Below are positions 9,079 to 16,998 of a stretch of 49,716 nucleotides of DNA, piece by piece. The first letter of the stretch is position 1; every line of letters begins with the position of its first letter. The position numbers and the translations under genes were made by a program. This stretch comes from Paenibacillus ehimensis NBRC 15659 (GTDB taxonomy: Bacteria; Bacillota; Bacilli; Paenibacillales; NBRC-103111): NCBI RefSeq assembly GCF_004000785.1, contig NZ_BILX01000046.1, positions 1-49,716 on the forward strand, in the 5' to 3' direction. The notes under the pieces were generated by a model. That model had not been told where the DNA came from and ran no database searches. It saw nothing but the letters and a program-made list of their open reading frames with translations.

Positions 9079-9789
9079 TTACCCTTCCTTTAACCGGTAG
9101 CCGATGCTCCGGACGGTTTCAATGAGATCGAATCCGGGATCGGTATCACGGATCTTTTGCCGGATATTGCCGATATGCACATCCACGATGCGGTCGACAA
9201 CATCTTTATCGCCCAGCGGATACAGCACGTTCAGCAAATGCTCGCGGGTACAGACTTTTCCTTGCATTTTGAGCAAGGTGATGACGATTTGCGCTTCCTG
9301 GTACGTGAATTGCAGGGGCGCTTTCTTCCAATAAAACCGATGGCTTTCGGAATCGTATGACAAATTCGCGTTATTGTTCACAATGAGCCCCGAAGCTTTC
9401 CGCTCCGACGTACGCATCCGGCGTAGAATTGCCTGCATCCGGGCGACGAGTTCTCTCGGGCTGAACGGTTTGCACAAGTAATCGTCGGCTCCGCGTTCGA
9501 AACCCCGGATTTTGTCCTCTTCCTCGATTTTGGCCGTAAGCATGACTATAGGCGCGCTGCTGATTTTGCGAATTTCCCAGCATGCCGTAGTGCCGTCCAT
9601 GAAAGGCATCATAATATCCAGAATGATGAAAGATGGAGCCTCAGTTTTCACCAGTTCAACAGCTCGCTGCCCGTCGCTCGCGGCAAGCACTCGGCAGTTC
9701 AGTGCCCCAAAGTATTCCTGCAAAAACGAGACGAGCGAAGCATCATCGTCCGCAATCAGAATAGGACCTTCAAGCTGCAGCTTGTCCAT
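9079..9789 (-). CDS. OmpR/PhoB-family response regulator
   Basis: 236 residues: receiver domain about 8-125 with acidic pocket DDD (14-16), phosphoacceptor Asp58 in FIILDIMMP, Thr85 in VMLTAK and Lys107 in YLCKPFSP, then a winged-helix DNA-binding domain about 140-234 ending TVRSIGYRLKEG. GGAGGTG precedes the ATG. It is upstream of, and translationally close to, the truncated kinase, so it is probably now an orphan, phosphorylated by another kinase or by acetyl phosphate. It is divergent from the beta-propeller gene at 9931, a possible target across the 141-base gap; that link is inference. Confidence 0.93.
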   Translation of the reverse strand: MDKLQLEGPILIADDDASLVSFLQEYFGALNCRVLAASDGQRAVELVKTEAPSFIILDIMMPFMDGTTACWEIRKISSAPIVMLTAKIEEEDKIRGFERGADDYLCKPFSPRELVARMQAILRRMRTSERKASGLIVNNNANLSYDSESHRFYWKKAPLQFTYQEAQIVITLLKMQGKVCTREHLLNVLYPLGDKDVVDRIVDVHIGNIRQKIRDTDPGFDLIETVRSIGYRLKEG

Positions 9790-9930
9790 CGGAACATCAC
9801 CTCCACGGCTATCATTTTATCATACATGATGCTTTCGTGTTCTTTATATGATCTTTACAATTCTCCGTTACATTGGTCAAGAGCCCGGTCTTACGTTGGC
9901 TAAAAACTTTTTCAGAGAGGCGATGAGTGA

Positions 9931-11343
9931 ATGATGGTAAACAAAATGATAAAACCTGTACTTTTTGCCGGAATGGTACTTTCCGCTATTCAACCGGCGA
10001 TTATTTTTGCTGCTGATAACAATCCGGCTTCGATCCCGGCTGCGGGAAACAACACCGCTGCGGCAATCCGCCCCTTTGACGGCGAGATTATCAATAACTC
10101 GTTGGCCGTAAGTCCCGACGAGCAAACTGCGGTTGTCTCGGATAGTCGTCAGCCATGGATTCGAGTCTATGATCTTGCCAAAGGAACTTTGCGTAAGGAG
10201 ATCAGCGGCTTTGTCACACCAAGAAACATTATTTTCATTAACGGCGGTTCGCAGTTTGTTGTTTCGGATAGCACAATGGGCACCCTGCGATTTTACAACA
10301 CGGAAGACCTGGCATTGAAGGATGAAGTTGCGGTAGGTCAAGGCGCATTTGGAACTGATGTCACCGCGGACGGAAATACCATGTATGTCAACAATGAAGC
10401 CAAAAGTACAGTAACGGTTGTGGATCTCGGGCAGCATAAGACGACCGCTGTCATTCCGGGATTCTCCCAACCTCGTCAAGGGATAAAAGTATCTCCCGAC
10501 GGTCGTTATGTGTTTGTTACTAACTTCAAGGGAGACAAGGTATCGGTTGTGGATGTCAAAACCAATGCAATCGTCCATGAGATCTCCGGATTCTCGATGA
10601 TTCGAGCGATTTCAATATCCGCCGATGGCTCTACCATGTATGCGGCAAACAGCGGGCGTAATAGTATTGCCATCGTGGACATCTCGCAAGGCAAAATCAT
10701 TGGCGAGGTAAAGGTTGGGCGCGATCCTTACGGCGCATCCCTTTCTCCTGATGGAAAGGTCCTTTTTGCCAGCAACAAGTTGGATAATACCATTAATATA
10801 ATCAGCACCTCCGACAACAGCATCATCGGGACCATTAAAGGATTTTCAGAGCCCCGGCAAGCGATCAGCTTCAGCAAGGATGGAAACTTTGCTTATGTCC
10901 TTAATCGCGATCTCTCCATTTCTCGAGTGGATGCGAAGGCCGGTATGATTCTCGATACTGTAAGCGATAAAGATCATACTTATTATGATGTCAAGGTCAA
11001 TGTTAAAGGCAATCCGATTCAAAGTGAAGAGTATCCTTATTATAAATCCAAAGCCGACATCATTTATGTTCCCGTACGTTTCGTTTCAGAGGCTTTGGGT
11101 GCAACAGTGGAATGGAACAATGATTTTCAAACCACTCAAATCAACTACAACGGTAAAATCAATTCAGTTAACGTAGGAGGTAAAACCGCATTGGCAGGCG
11201 ATCAACAGATCCAACTCGATGGTCCGGTTGAAAAAAGCGGGGAACGCACCTTTGTTCCGTTAAGCTTTATTTCGAAAGTCTTGGGAGCTAGCGTAAAGTG
11301 GGATAATCCAAGCAGAACAGTAAATATTACGCCGGTTAAGTAA
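9931..11343 (+). CDS. Secreted YVTN-type beta-propeller with C-terminal copper-amine-oxidase-like stalk domain
   Basis: 470 residues. Signal peptide about 1-27 (MVNKMIKPVLFAGMVLSAIQ, cleavage near IIFA-AD). Residues about 45-345 are repeats of roughly 42 residues with the pattern SPDGRYVFVTN ... VSVVDVKTNAIV, SADGSTMYAANSGRNSIAIVD and SPDGKVLFASNKLDNTI, a beta-propeller of the YncE/YVTN kind. Residues about 360-470 form a copper amine oxidase N-terminal-like stalk domain (VPVRFVSEALGATVEWNN and VPLSFISKVLGASVKWDN), common in Paenibacillaceae exported proteins. No catalytic motif is seen. Role unknown: a binding or scaffold protein at the cell surface is likely. AGAGAGG lies upstream of the ATG. 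Confidence 0.85.
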   Translation: MMVNKMIKPVLFAGMVLSAIQPAIIFAADNNPASIPAAGNNTAAAIRPFDGEIINNSLAVSPDEQTAVVSDSRQPWIRVYDLAKGTLRKEISGFVTPRNIIFINGGSQFVVSDSTMGTLRFYNTEDLALKDEVAVGQGAFGTDVTADGNTMYVNNEAKSTVTVVDLGQHKTTAVIPGFSQPRQGIKVSPDGRYVFVTNFKGDKVSVVDVKTNAIVHEISGFSMIRAISISADGSTMYAANSGRNSIAIVDISQGKIIGEVKVGRDPYGASLSPDGKVLFASNKLDNTINIISTSDNSIIGTIKGFSEPRQAISFSKDGNFAYVLNRDLSISRVDAKAGMILDTVSDKDHTYYDVKVNVKGNPIQSEEYPYYKSKADIIYVPVRFVSEALGATVEWNNDFQTTQINYNGKINSVNVGGKTALAGDQQIQLDGPVEKSGERTFVPLSFISKVLGASVKWDNPSRTVNITPVK

Positions 11344-11457
11344 TGATATAAAACGAAGCGGTTGTGGTGCAAAAATAATAAAACGATTGTCATATTTGTA
11401 GTTTGTAAGAAAATTTATGCAATTAATCCGAACAATTTATGGATCCATTCAACATCA

Positions 11458-11490
11458 GAAAGAACAGGTGATATTTCAACCTGTTCTTTC
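11458..11490 (+). terminator. Hairpin downstream of the propeller gene
   Basis: Perfect 12-base inverted repeat GAAAGAACAGGT / ACCTGTTCTTTC with a 9-base loop, 115 bases after the stop codon. There is no long T-run. Its arms are nearly the same as those of the xylR terminator at 3123-3153. Confidence 0.6.
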
Positions 11491-11985
11491 CGTAGCATAT
11501 GAAAAGCTTCAATTCCCGTGTCGGATCGACAGTTGTTCCGCTGAAGATCACTCGACCTCTGGAATGGAATCAGACTTCTTCCGGCAAATAATAGTTCTCT
11601 GGCTCTTCCCTGCCACTTGGCGGAGCTTAGAAATTATGAAAATCGATTTGTGAAAGCAACTTACCCATCGATTTGCTTTTTTTGGTTAATACACTTTTTT
11701 AAAGGAAGGTTTCCATTCTGACAAAATATTTCAGCTGATATAGCTAGTATAGAATGTTTTTTGTTATAAGAAACGGCTTCGACCATATAAACTACGTCAC
11801 CTTCAACAAAAGCCACCAATACGCTTGGCGGCTTTCATCGGAACTTGAGTTTAATGAGCATTGTTTTTTCATAATTTAATGCTTTTTAATACCACGGACT
11901 AACGCCCCTGAAACTCAATGTCTCAGAGGCGCTACACTTCCTTTATATTTCAATTATCTCGAAGGTTTGAAATCAAACACTAGAT
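11491..11985. other. Intergenic region with three further hairpins, no gene
   Basis: Seen: an AAAGCAA ... TTGCTTTTTTT terminator-like hairpin on the plus strand (about 11656-11687); AAAGCCACCAA / TTGGCGGCTTT near 11810-11836; and CGCCCCTGA / TCAGAGGCG near 11904-11932. The last is on the correct side to terminate the minus-strand iron operon that ends at 11986. No coding frame with a credible start was found. Confidence 0.5.
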
Positions 11986-12345
11986 TCAAATATCGTTGGC
12001 TGTCGCTAATTCGGACTCCGTACCGCCAGTGTTTAGTACGCTTCTAGGCTCCACCAACATGATATGGCATTCCTTTTCAGCAGAAGGCTTCATCTCGACT
12101 CCCCTCGGGACGATAAACATCTCACCCTTGGAAATTTTCACCTGACCATCACGAAAATCAATGATCATTTCCCCTTCGATCGTCATAAATACCTTATCTG
12201 TCTCTTCATGAACGTGCCATTCATACTCCCCTGCAATCTTAACGAGCTTAAATTGATGGTCATTTATTTGTCCAATGACTTTAGGAGACCATTGATCGTT
12301 GAATTTAGATAGCTTCTCATTCAGATTAATAGCTTGGTAATAGAT
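11986..12345 (-). CDS. Small cupin-domain protein with apparent non-canonical (ATC) start
   Basis: 119 residues from the proposed start. The cupin core is clear: KLVKIAGEYEWHVHEETDKVF supplies the first motif with two histidines and the glutamate, and IIDFRDGQVKISKGEMFIVPRGVEMKP the second half. The first ATG (12186) lies inside the domain. The same frame is open back to the stop codon of the upstream gene (12358-12360), where GGGAGGG (12352-12358) overlaps the stop; the codon at the ideal distance is ATC (12345-12343). No ATG, GTG or TTG lies between. The product should be a cytosolic metal- or ligand-binding cupin; it is the last gene of the iron operon. Either a rare AUC start is used or the start codon has been lost. 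Confidence 0.7.
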   Translation of the reverse strand: MYYQAINLNEKLSKFNDQWSPKVIGQINDHQFKLVKIAGEYEWHVHEETDKVFMTIEGEMIIDFRDGQVKISKGEMFIVPRGVEMKPSAEKECHIMLVEPRSVLNTGGTESELATANDI

Positions 12346-12357
12346 AGTAATCCCTCC

Positions 12358-13341
12358 CTATTTTTTCGACAAGGAACCTGTTATATTTTGCAAAGCGTAT
12401 TGGATAGCTAATGGGCCGCCGGTAATAGCGGAACTATCCATTAAATAGACATTGCCTTTCTTTACGGCATTCATAGCATTCCATACATTACTTTGATTGA
12501 ATTCATTCATTAATTTATCCTTTTTCGTAATGTCGCCTATAAGGAAAATATGGTCTGCTTGGATAGTGGAAATGACTTCAAACGTAGTAAATTTATTATT
12601 ATCCCCTTTAAATGTATGATCTGGTTTAAGCCCCAGTCCCTTTTCCTTATCAAACGCAAGCGTATAGACAGGATTGCCTTCACCTAGAACATTAAAGGTT
12701 TTTCCATCCCAAGACAATATAAGCGCTACTGACTCTCCTTGCATCGACTTTAAGGCTTCGCGCCCCGTTGCGATTTCTTTCATCATGTTAGCAATTACTT
12801 TTTCCGCTTCGTCTTCTTTTCCAATAATCTCGGCTACTGTGCGGAGTCCATATTGCCAATTGTCATAGATGCTCTTGGAGTTTAACGTAATGACTGGCGC
12901 AATCTTTTCCATTGATTCACGAAATTTTTCATGATATTCTGTCGCTAAAATAATATCAGGCTGAACTGATAAAATTTTTTCAATATTCGGAGACGTTTTT
13001 TCTCCTAATTCTTCAGTTGAATCCATCTTCCCTTTTAAATAAGCTAAAGTAGATAGATACTCCTTTTCAGTAGAAGCAGCCGGCGGCTCACCTAATGCAG
13101 CTAATATTTCAGGATAAAAATACCATAGTCCGGCTATTTTTCCGGGTTTTTTCTTGATAACAATGTCTTTGCCTATGGCATCCTTAAATGTTCTTGGCCA
13201 AGCAGTTGAATTTGCATTGACTGCTGAAGCAGAGGCGCCATTTGTAGTTGATCCTTTGTTTTTAGCAGGCGCGTCATTGCAACCTGCCAGTATGCCTGCT
13301 AATAATAGCATTGAGATTAGCAGGCCTTTCATCTTTCGCAT
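12358..13341 (-). CDS. Iron-siderophore ABC transporter substrate-binding lipoprotein
   Basis: 327 residues with signal peptide and lipobox ISMLLLAGILAGCN (Cys near 21), then a type III periplasmic-binding fold: DAIGKDIVIKKKPGKIAGL, PNIEKILSVQPDIILATEYH, then ADHIFLIGDI near the end. This is the FepB/FhuD/FeuA-type family that binds ferric siderophores, haem or cobalamin at the cell surface. GGAGG lies eight bases before the ATG. It follows the AraC regulator by 86 bases on the same strand and lies downstream of a Fur box, so iron starvation should induce it. No FecCD permease or ATPase is nearby, so it must use components encoded elsewhere. Confidence 0.9.
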   Translation of the reverse strand: MRKMKGLLISMLLLAGILAGCNDAPAKNKGSTTNGASASAVNANSTAWPRTFKDAIGKDIVIKKKPGKIAGLWYFYPEILAALGEPPAASTEKEYLSTLAYLKGKMDSTEELGEKTSPNIEKILSVQPDIILATEYHEKFRESMEKIAPVITLNSKSIYDNWQYGLRTVAEIIGKEDEAEKVIANMMKEIATGREALKSMQGESVALILSWDGKTFNVLGEGNPVYTLAFDKEKGLGLKPDHTFKGDNNKFTTFEVISTIQADHIFLIGDITKKDKLMNEFNQSNVWNAMNAVKKGNVYLMDSSAITGGPLAIQYALQNITGSLSKK

Positions 13342-13427
13342 ACCCTATTCCTCCAACCTATTGTTTTCTTCGGCCTGCCATTAGTATAGTGAAGTCATTT
13401 TTAGATTAGAATGGATGCCTGTTGAAA

Positions 13428-14255
13428 TTAGCATGGATTATTGATGAACTTCTCTCGATATTCAGTTGGAGAAATACCCGATTGTTTCTTGAACGCTCTA
13501 CTAAAATAAAAGGGGTCAGCAATGCCAACCGTTTGCGCAATTTGTTGTACAGGCGCTTTACTTGTAAATAGCATTTCTTGCGCCATGCGAATACGATATT
13601 TTAATAAATATTCTGCCGGCCCCATACCTGCATGTATTCTAAATACATAAGAAAGTCGATTTCGGTTAACGTTATATTGTTCTGCAAGCGATGCCACTGT
13701 AAGGCTTTGATAATAGTATTCATGAATATAATTACATACCCGCTCGAATAAAGTATGGGATTCACAGCTATTTTGCCTGTTAGCAACACATAATAAGGTT
13801 TCATTCAGTACATCGCGAAATAGCATTTCGGTCTGAAACTTCGAAATGCCTCCCCGCTGATTATACACATGCCAAAGACGCGTAATTAATTCGATAAGAC
13901 GAGGAGATTGTCCGGTTAATAGTTCAAAATGCTGATGAGAAAAGCTTGACTCTTCCAGTTTCGAGTCACATATCCGGTACAACACAAGAATATATTCCCA
14001 GTCGGTTCTGCCGAACGTTTTTTGATCTAGTTTCATATTTGCACCCCCGTGCACAACTTTTCCTGGCGAAAAGATATAGGGCGTGCCATTAAATTGAAAT
14101 TGGATCTTCCCTGTAAGTGGAAACACAAATCCAGGAAAAGAATCTGTATAGTCAGCATAAGGCACACCTGGATCTTTAGCATATCTATATACTCCTTCTA
14201 CTTGAAAAGGAATGTATGCAAAATGCTCCGCTAACTGATTCACGTCGATTTTCAT
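13428..14255 (-). CDS. AraC-family transcriptional regulator (Btr/YbtA-like, iron-associated)
   Basis: 275 residues: N-terminal cupin-like AraC sensing domain about 20-160 (VFPLTGKIQFQFNGTPYIFS) and two C-terminal helix-turn-helix motifs about 170-268 (LTVASLAEQYNVNRNRLSYV and QIAQTVGIADPFYFSRAFKK, ending ISPTEYREKF). Regulators of this arrangement next to a siderophore-binding protein usually activate uptake when the siderophore enters the cell. Unlike B. subtilis Btr, no binding-protein domain is fused to it; the binding protein is the separate next gene. GAGG precedes the ATG. A Fur box about 200 bases upstream places it under iron control. Confidence 0.9.
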   Translation of the reverse strand: MKIDVNQLAEHFAYIPFQVEGVYRYAKDPGVPYADYTDSFPGFVFPLTGKIQFQFNGTPYIFSPGKVVHGGANMKLDQKTFGRTDWEYILVLYRICDSKLEESSFSHQHFELLTGQSPRLIELITRLWHVYNQRGGISKFQTEMLFRDVLNETLLCVANRQNSCESHTLFERVCNYIHEYYYQSLTVASLAEQYNVNRNRLSYVFRIHAGMGPAEYLLKYRIRMAQEMLFTSKAPVQQIAQTVGIADPFYFSRAFKKQSGISPTEYREKFINNPC

Positions 14256-14455
14256 ATTTCGTACCTCATTTCATTAGTAATGCCAGTTAACCTGAGATTG
14301 ATCGTTATGCACCCTGTGCAGCTCTTGACCACAAGCAGTACTTACGATTCAACAAGCCATTGTCCGAATCTCCTCCTTTAACTTGGCTGTGTAATCAATA
14401 ATCTGCCGCTGGAATGAGGAAATTGACAAGAGGACTCTCGTCTATTTCAGACTAT

Positions 14456-14477
14456 TGATAACGATTATCATTGTCAA
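14456..14477 (-). promoter_or_regulatory. Fur box inside the promoter of the iron operon
   Basis: TGATAACGATTATCA at 14456-14470 fits the 7-1-7 Fur consensus with one mismatch, and 14457-14475 matches 16 of 19 positions of the classical Fur box. On the minus strand TTGACA (complement of 14472-14477) is a -35 element, with a weak -10 (TAGTCT) 17 bases away, so the box lies between -35 and -10, the usual place for repression. Confidence 0.82.
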
Positions 14478-14536
14478 GCCCACTTAAGTTTAAGTATAAA
14501 AAAACAGCTCGATGCGATTCACGATGGACAACAAAA

Positions 14537-14567
14537 AAACACCAACGTCGTTCACGGTGGTTTAGTC
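14537..14567 (-). terminator. Terminator-like hairpin after the P-type ATPase remnant
   Basis: On the minus strand a CACC ... GGTG hairpin is followed by TTTTTTT (complement of the A-run at 14532-14540). It immediately follows the stop codon of the ATPase remnant. Confidence 0.5.
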
Positions 14568-14570
14568 TGT

Positions 14571-14850
14571 TTAGTTATTTAAAATTAACTTTAGTAATCG
14601 CATGCTATTCAAAATGACGATGAGCGCGGCTCCCGTGTCGCTAATGGCCGCAATCCATAACGTAAGCAAATCCGGGAAAATCAAGATCAGCGCCGCAGCG
14701 CGTTCCGGCTAAGTTTAACGGTATGGGGCAGTTTTTCTAAATTATCCGCCATTAACACCATATCGGCCGTTTCCATAGTGCCAGTCCCCCCCATCGCAAT
14801 CCCTAGATTAGCGATTGCAAGTGCCGGTGCATCATTGATGCCATCCCCCC
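14571..14850 (-). pseudogene. P1B-type metal ATPase (CadA/ZosA-like), C-terminal remnant
   Basis: The minus strand reads [20 protein letters not shown], then [20 protein letters not shown], then after an internal deletion [20 protein letters not shown] and ALIVILNSMRLLKL to a stop at 14571-14573. These are the hinge ([10 protein letters not shown]) and last membrane segments of a zinc/cadmium-type P-ATPase. The metal-binding, phosphorylation (DKTGT) and nucleotide-binding parts are missing, and the reading frame is interrupted near 14708. Not functional. Confidence 0.85.
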
Positions 14851-14973
14851 GAGGCAACTCGGAGGTTTATTGGTCCTTGTGATGAGCTGCCGCTCGTCGT
14901 TACTCGGGAGAACGGCTCCTTGGCGTAAGGGCCTCCACGTCGCACCTTGCTACCTTATCGGGAATAATAGTAT

Positions 14974-15028
14974 GTTATGCAACCAACTTTGCTTCACGTA
15001 AAAATTGAAGCAAAAGTGGTTGCATAAC
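14974..15028. repeat. Long near-perfect inverted repeat (23-base arms)
   Basis: The left arm starts GTTATGCAACCA and ends GCTTCA (14974-14996); the right arm is TGAAGC ... TGGTTGCATAAC (15006-15028). 21 of 23 pairs match, around a 9-base loop. No T-run follows it directly on either strand, so it does not look like a simple terminator; it could be a miniature element or a pair of terminal repeats brought together. Confidence 0.7.
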
Positions 15029-15051
15029 AAAAAAGCCTTGATTTACAAGGC
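15029..15051 (-). terminator. Rho-independent terminator of the SRPBCC gene
   Basis: GCCTTG (15035-15040) and CAAGGC (15046-15051); on the minus strand it is followed by TTTTTT. It lies about 150 bases past the stop codon of the SRPBCC gene. Confidence 0.7.
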
Positions 15052-15204
15052 ATTTTAGTTTAATGCACTTGCAGTAACTTTGTGTATAGCCAGTCATATA
15101 GTTCAAGTCCTGGACTGCTGCTGTTTTATTGAACAAACATTCCCAGCTGAAACGTAATGTTCAAAGTGATTAAGTTTTTTGCCGATTAACTTTTTTAACG
15201 CATT

Positions 15205-15717
15205 CTAATTCAGGGAGACAAGATAGTCGGCAAGTTTATCGAAAGTACCCTCAAGATCTTGTTGAAGCATTGGAGCCATACCGTTGTAGGTTTCTTGTTC
15301 CTCAGCGGAAGCGTTCACAGGCCAACCTTTCAGTTTTAAAACAGTTTTACCTTCGTCATCTTCTAGCGTTATGATATTCATAATTTCAAGAGGCCAGCTC
15401 ACGCTAAAAGGCGCTCGGACCGTATTGCCTTGCTCATCGGAAAAGGATTGGATATAGGCCACTTTCTCAGGTTCGACAACCTCTTGGTATGCAAATTTTC
15501 TCCACATAACCAGATTTCCGTCAGGAGACGTCTGAAAACCTAAAAACTCGCCACCTGATCGAGCGTCCATTTTAACGACTTCGAGGGTGAACCCCTTTGG
15601 TCCCCACCATTTCGCGAAATGTCCGAGCTCTGTCCACGCTTTAAATACGAGTTCGCGAGGGGCATCGAATACACGTGTAAATGCAATTTCGAACGATTGA
15701 TTCAGATTGTTATCCAT
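15205..15717 (-). CDS. SRPBCC (AHSA1-type START-like) domain protein
   Basis: 170 residues forming one activator-of-Hsp90-ATPase-like domain: ITRVFDAPRELVFKAWTE-type start (here IAFTRVFDAPRELVFKAWTE), KWWGPKGFTLEVVKMDARSG, then the C-terminal helix QDLEGTFDKLADYL. This fold binds hydrophobic ligands; members are often paired with ArsR or TetR regulators and their ligands are mostly unknown. AAGGAGG precedes the ATG. The upstream regulator on the same strand is a broken TetR gene, so normal control may be lost. Confidence 0.88.
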   Translation of the reverse strand: MDNNLNQSFEIAFTRVFDAPRELVFKAWTELGHFAKWWGPKGFTLEVVKMDARSGGEFLGFQTSPDGNLVMWRKFAYQEVVEPEKVAYIQSFSDEQGNTVRAPFSVSWPLEIMNIITLEDDEGKTVLKLKGWPVNASAEEQETYNGMAPMLQQDLEGTFDKLADYLVSLN

Positions 15718-15825
15718 GAAAATCCTCCTTGTTTTTTGAAGGGAACTATTCCCCTACTTTGCTACAGAGTGCTTGATGCCTGAACCAGAAGATCGGCCAT
15801 GAGATCGTAATCGGGTGTATCCTCT

Positions 15826-16176
15826 TTACGGACTTTTAGCCGTTTTGGAAAGAGTTAGAGACTGAACGAAGATTTTCACGTTCTCTTGTATGAACTGATC
15901 GAGACTCATATCAGGATAATCGTTACCAGCTTCCAAATCGTTAATGAACGCGCCATATTGAGCCATTAAGAATGTAAACGCCTGCATGTTGGGGTTCGTA
16001 CAGGCTATTTTTCCTTTTTCGCACATCGTTATAAAGTAATCTGTCAAATACATCAACAGTTGGCGAGGATGGAAATAATCCCCCTCCCACTGTAAGATTC
16101 CTACAAGTATTTTACCATGATGTGTCCATCTTTTGGGATTATTTAACTCTTTTTTTAAATCAAATGTCGGGCTGAG
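15826..16176 (-). pseudogene. TetR-family regulator, ligand-binding domain only
   Basis: One open frame reads TFDLKKELNNPKRWTHHGKI, then ILQWEGDYFHPRQLLMYLTD, then TFLMAQYGAFINDLEAGNDY to a stop at 15826. It resembles the C-terminal ligand-binding half of a TetR regulator. The DNA-binding helix-turn-helix is missing: upstream the frame stops at about 16177 and unrelated sequence begins. It probably once regulated the downstream SRPBCC gene. Confidence 0.6.
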
Positions 16177-16302
16177 TTAGATTGAATATAGTTCGATATT
16201 GCCCTCTTTCAAAGCATTACGTTGTTCTTGAAGCCGTCGGATTTCATCTCGCAGACGTTCGATAGTTTCATAGATCTTGCACTGTACCCGCTGCAATCTT
16301 CA
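16177..16302 (-). pseudogene. Coiled-coil C-terminal fragment of an unidentified regulator
   Basis: The frame LQRVQCKIYETIERLRDEI followed by RRLQEQRNALKEGNIELYSI ends at a TAA (16177-16179) immediately before the TetR fragment. The leucine/arginine heptads resemble the C-terminal coil of MerR-type regulators. No start codon or DNA-binding part is visible. It is a fragment, and the identity is uncertain. Confidence 0.35.
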
Positions 16303-16386
16303 ATGCGCTAAATGTTGTTTCACCTCGCACATGAGCGGCGCTGCTTCTTTCTATCGCAGACACCTCATCCGGTATCCTAGTGTACG

Positions 16387-16863
16387 TTAGCGATAGAAGT
16401 CAACCATATCTCCAAACAGCCGTTTGATAAATTCAAGCTCGCTTTCGTTGTATCTTTCCAAAAATTCATACATTCTTTGCTTTTCCTTCGTATGGAGCTC
16501 ATCATGAGCAGCAAATAGCTTTTTGCCGACAGGCGTTAGCCGAAAATACACTTCCTTTTTGTTATCGTTGAGTTGGGCTTTTCGCACCCAACCTGCCTTT
16601 AGCAATTTATTTGCGATCTTGGAGGTATTCCCTTTGCTTAAATTCATCCTTTCCGCGATGGAAGTGACATTGATCGGCTCCTGCTCTCCGATGCACGCAA
16701 TGGTGTGCAGTTCCGTCATGTTCAATCTGAATTCCGGTTCGATATGCTTCCGGATATCCTCGAGGTATGTTGCAGTTATTCGGGTTTCATATTGCTCTTT
16801 TTGCTGAAGAAACTGAACGAAAAACTCATGAATTGCGGTTTTGTTTTTATTGGCAGTATCCAT
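16387..16863 (-). CDS. MarR-family transcriptional repressor
   Basis: 158 residues from the preferred ATG at 16863. It has a winged helix-turn-helix core (ITVTSIAERMNLSKGNTSKI-like, here INVTSIAERMNLSKGNTSKI; wing KKEVYFRLTPVGKKLF) flanked by dimerisation helices. GAGGAG (complement of 16875-16880) lies upstream of 16863. An in-frame ATG at 16896 overlaps a TATAAT hexamer that looks like the promoter -10, so it is less likely as a start. The gene is divergent from RidA and a FAD monooxygenase, and TTGTTTCAT motifs lie in both promoters, suggesting repression of both units and itself. Confidence 0.9.
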   Translation of the reverse strand: MDTANKNKTAIHEFFVQFLQQKEQYETRITATYLEDIRKHIEPEFRLNMTELHTIACIGEQEPINVTSIAERMNLSKGNTSKIANKLLKAGWVRKAQLNDNKKEVYFRLTPVGKKLFAAHDELHTKEKQRMYEFLERYNESELEFIKRLFGDMVDFYR

Positions 16864-16946
16864 GGTTATGCTGGCTCCTCGACTCATTTGTTTCATTATA
16901 GCATAGATTATTTTCTGAGAAACAAACGGGCATGCTCATATCGGGG

Positions 16947-16998
16947 TTGACAGGATAAGGAGTGACCCAGTACAATAAAATTGTTTCATATGAAACAA
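16947..16998 (+). promoter_or_regulatory. Promoter and MarR operator of the RidA-monooxygenase operon
   Basis: TTGACA (16947-16952), 18 bases, TACAAT (16971-16976), then the perfect 18-base palindrome TTGTTTCATATGAAACAA (16981-16998) over the expected transcription start. The half-site ATGAAACAA recurs at 17054-17062, and TTGTTTCAT again at about 16888-16896 in the MarR gene's own promoter. The spacing and recurrence are what a MarR-type operator would show. Confidence 0.8.

Noticed and set aside
9877..10578. Minus-strand frame of 233 codons within the propeller gene
   Set aside because: Shadow of the repeated propeller sequence; no domain or start signal.
14851..14965. G+C-rich segment considered as a riboswitch or T-box leader
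   Set aside because: Compared by eye with T-box, S-box, L-box, M-box and yybP-ykoY hallmarks on both strands; none of the conserved motifs is present in order, and no intact gene lies downstream.
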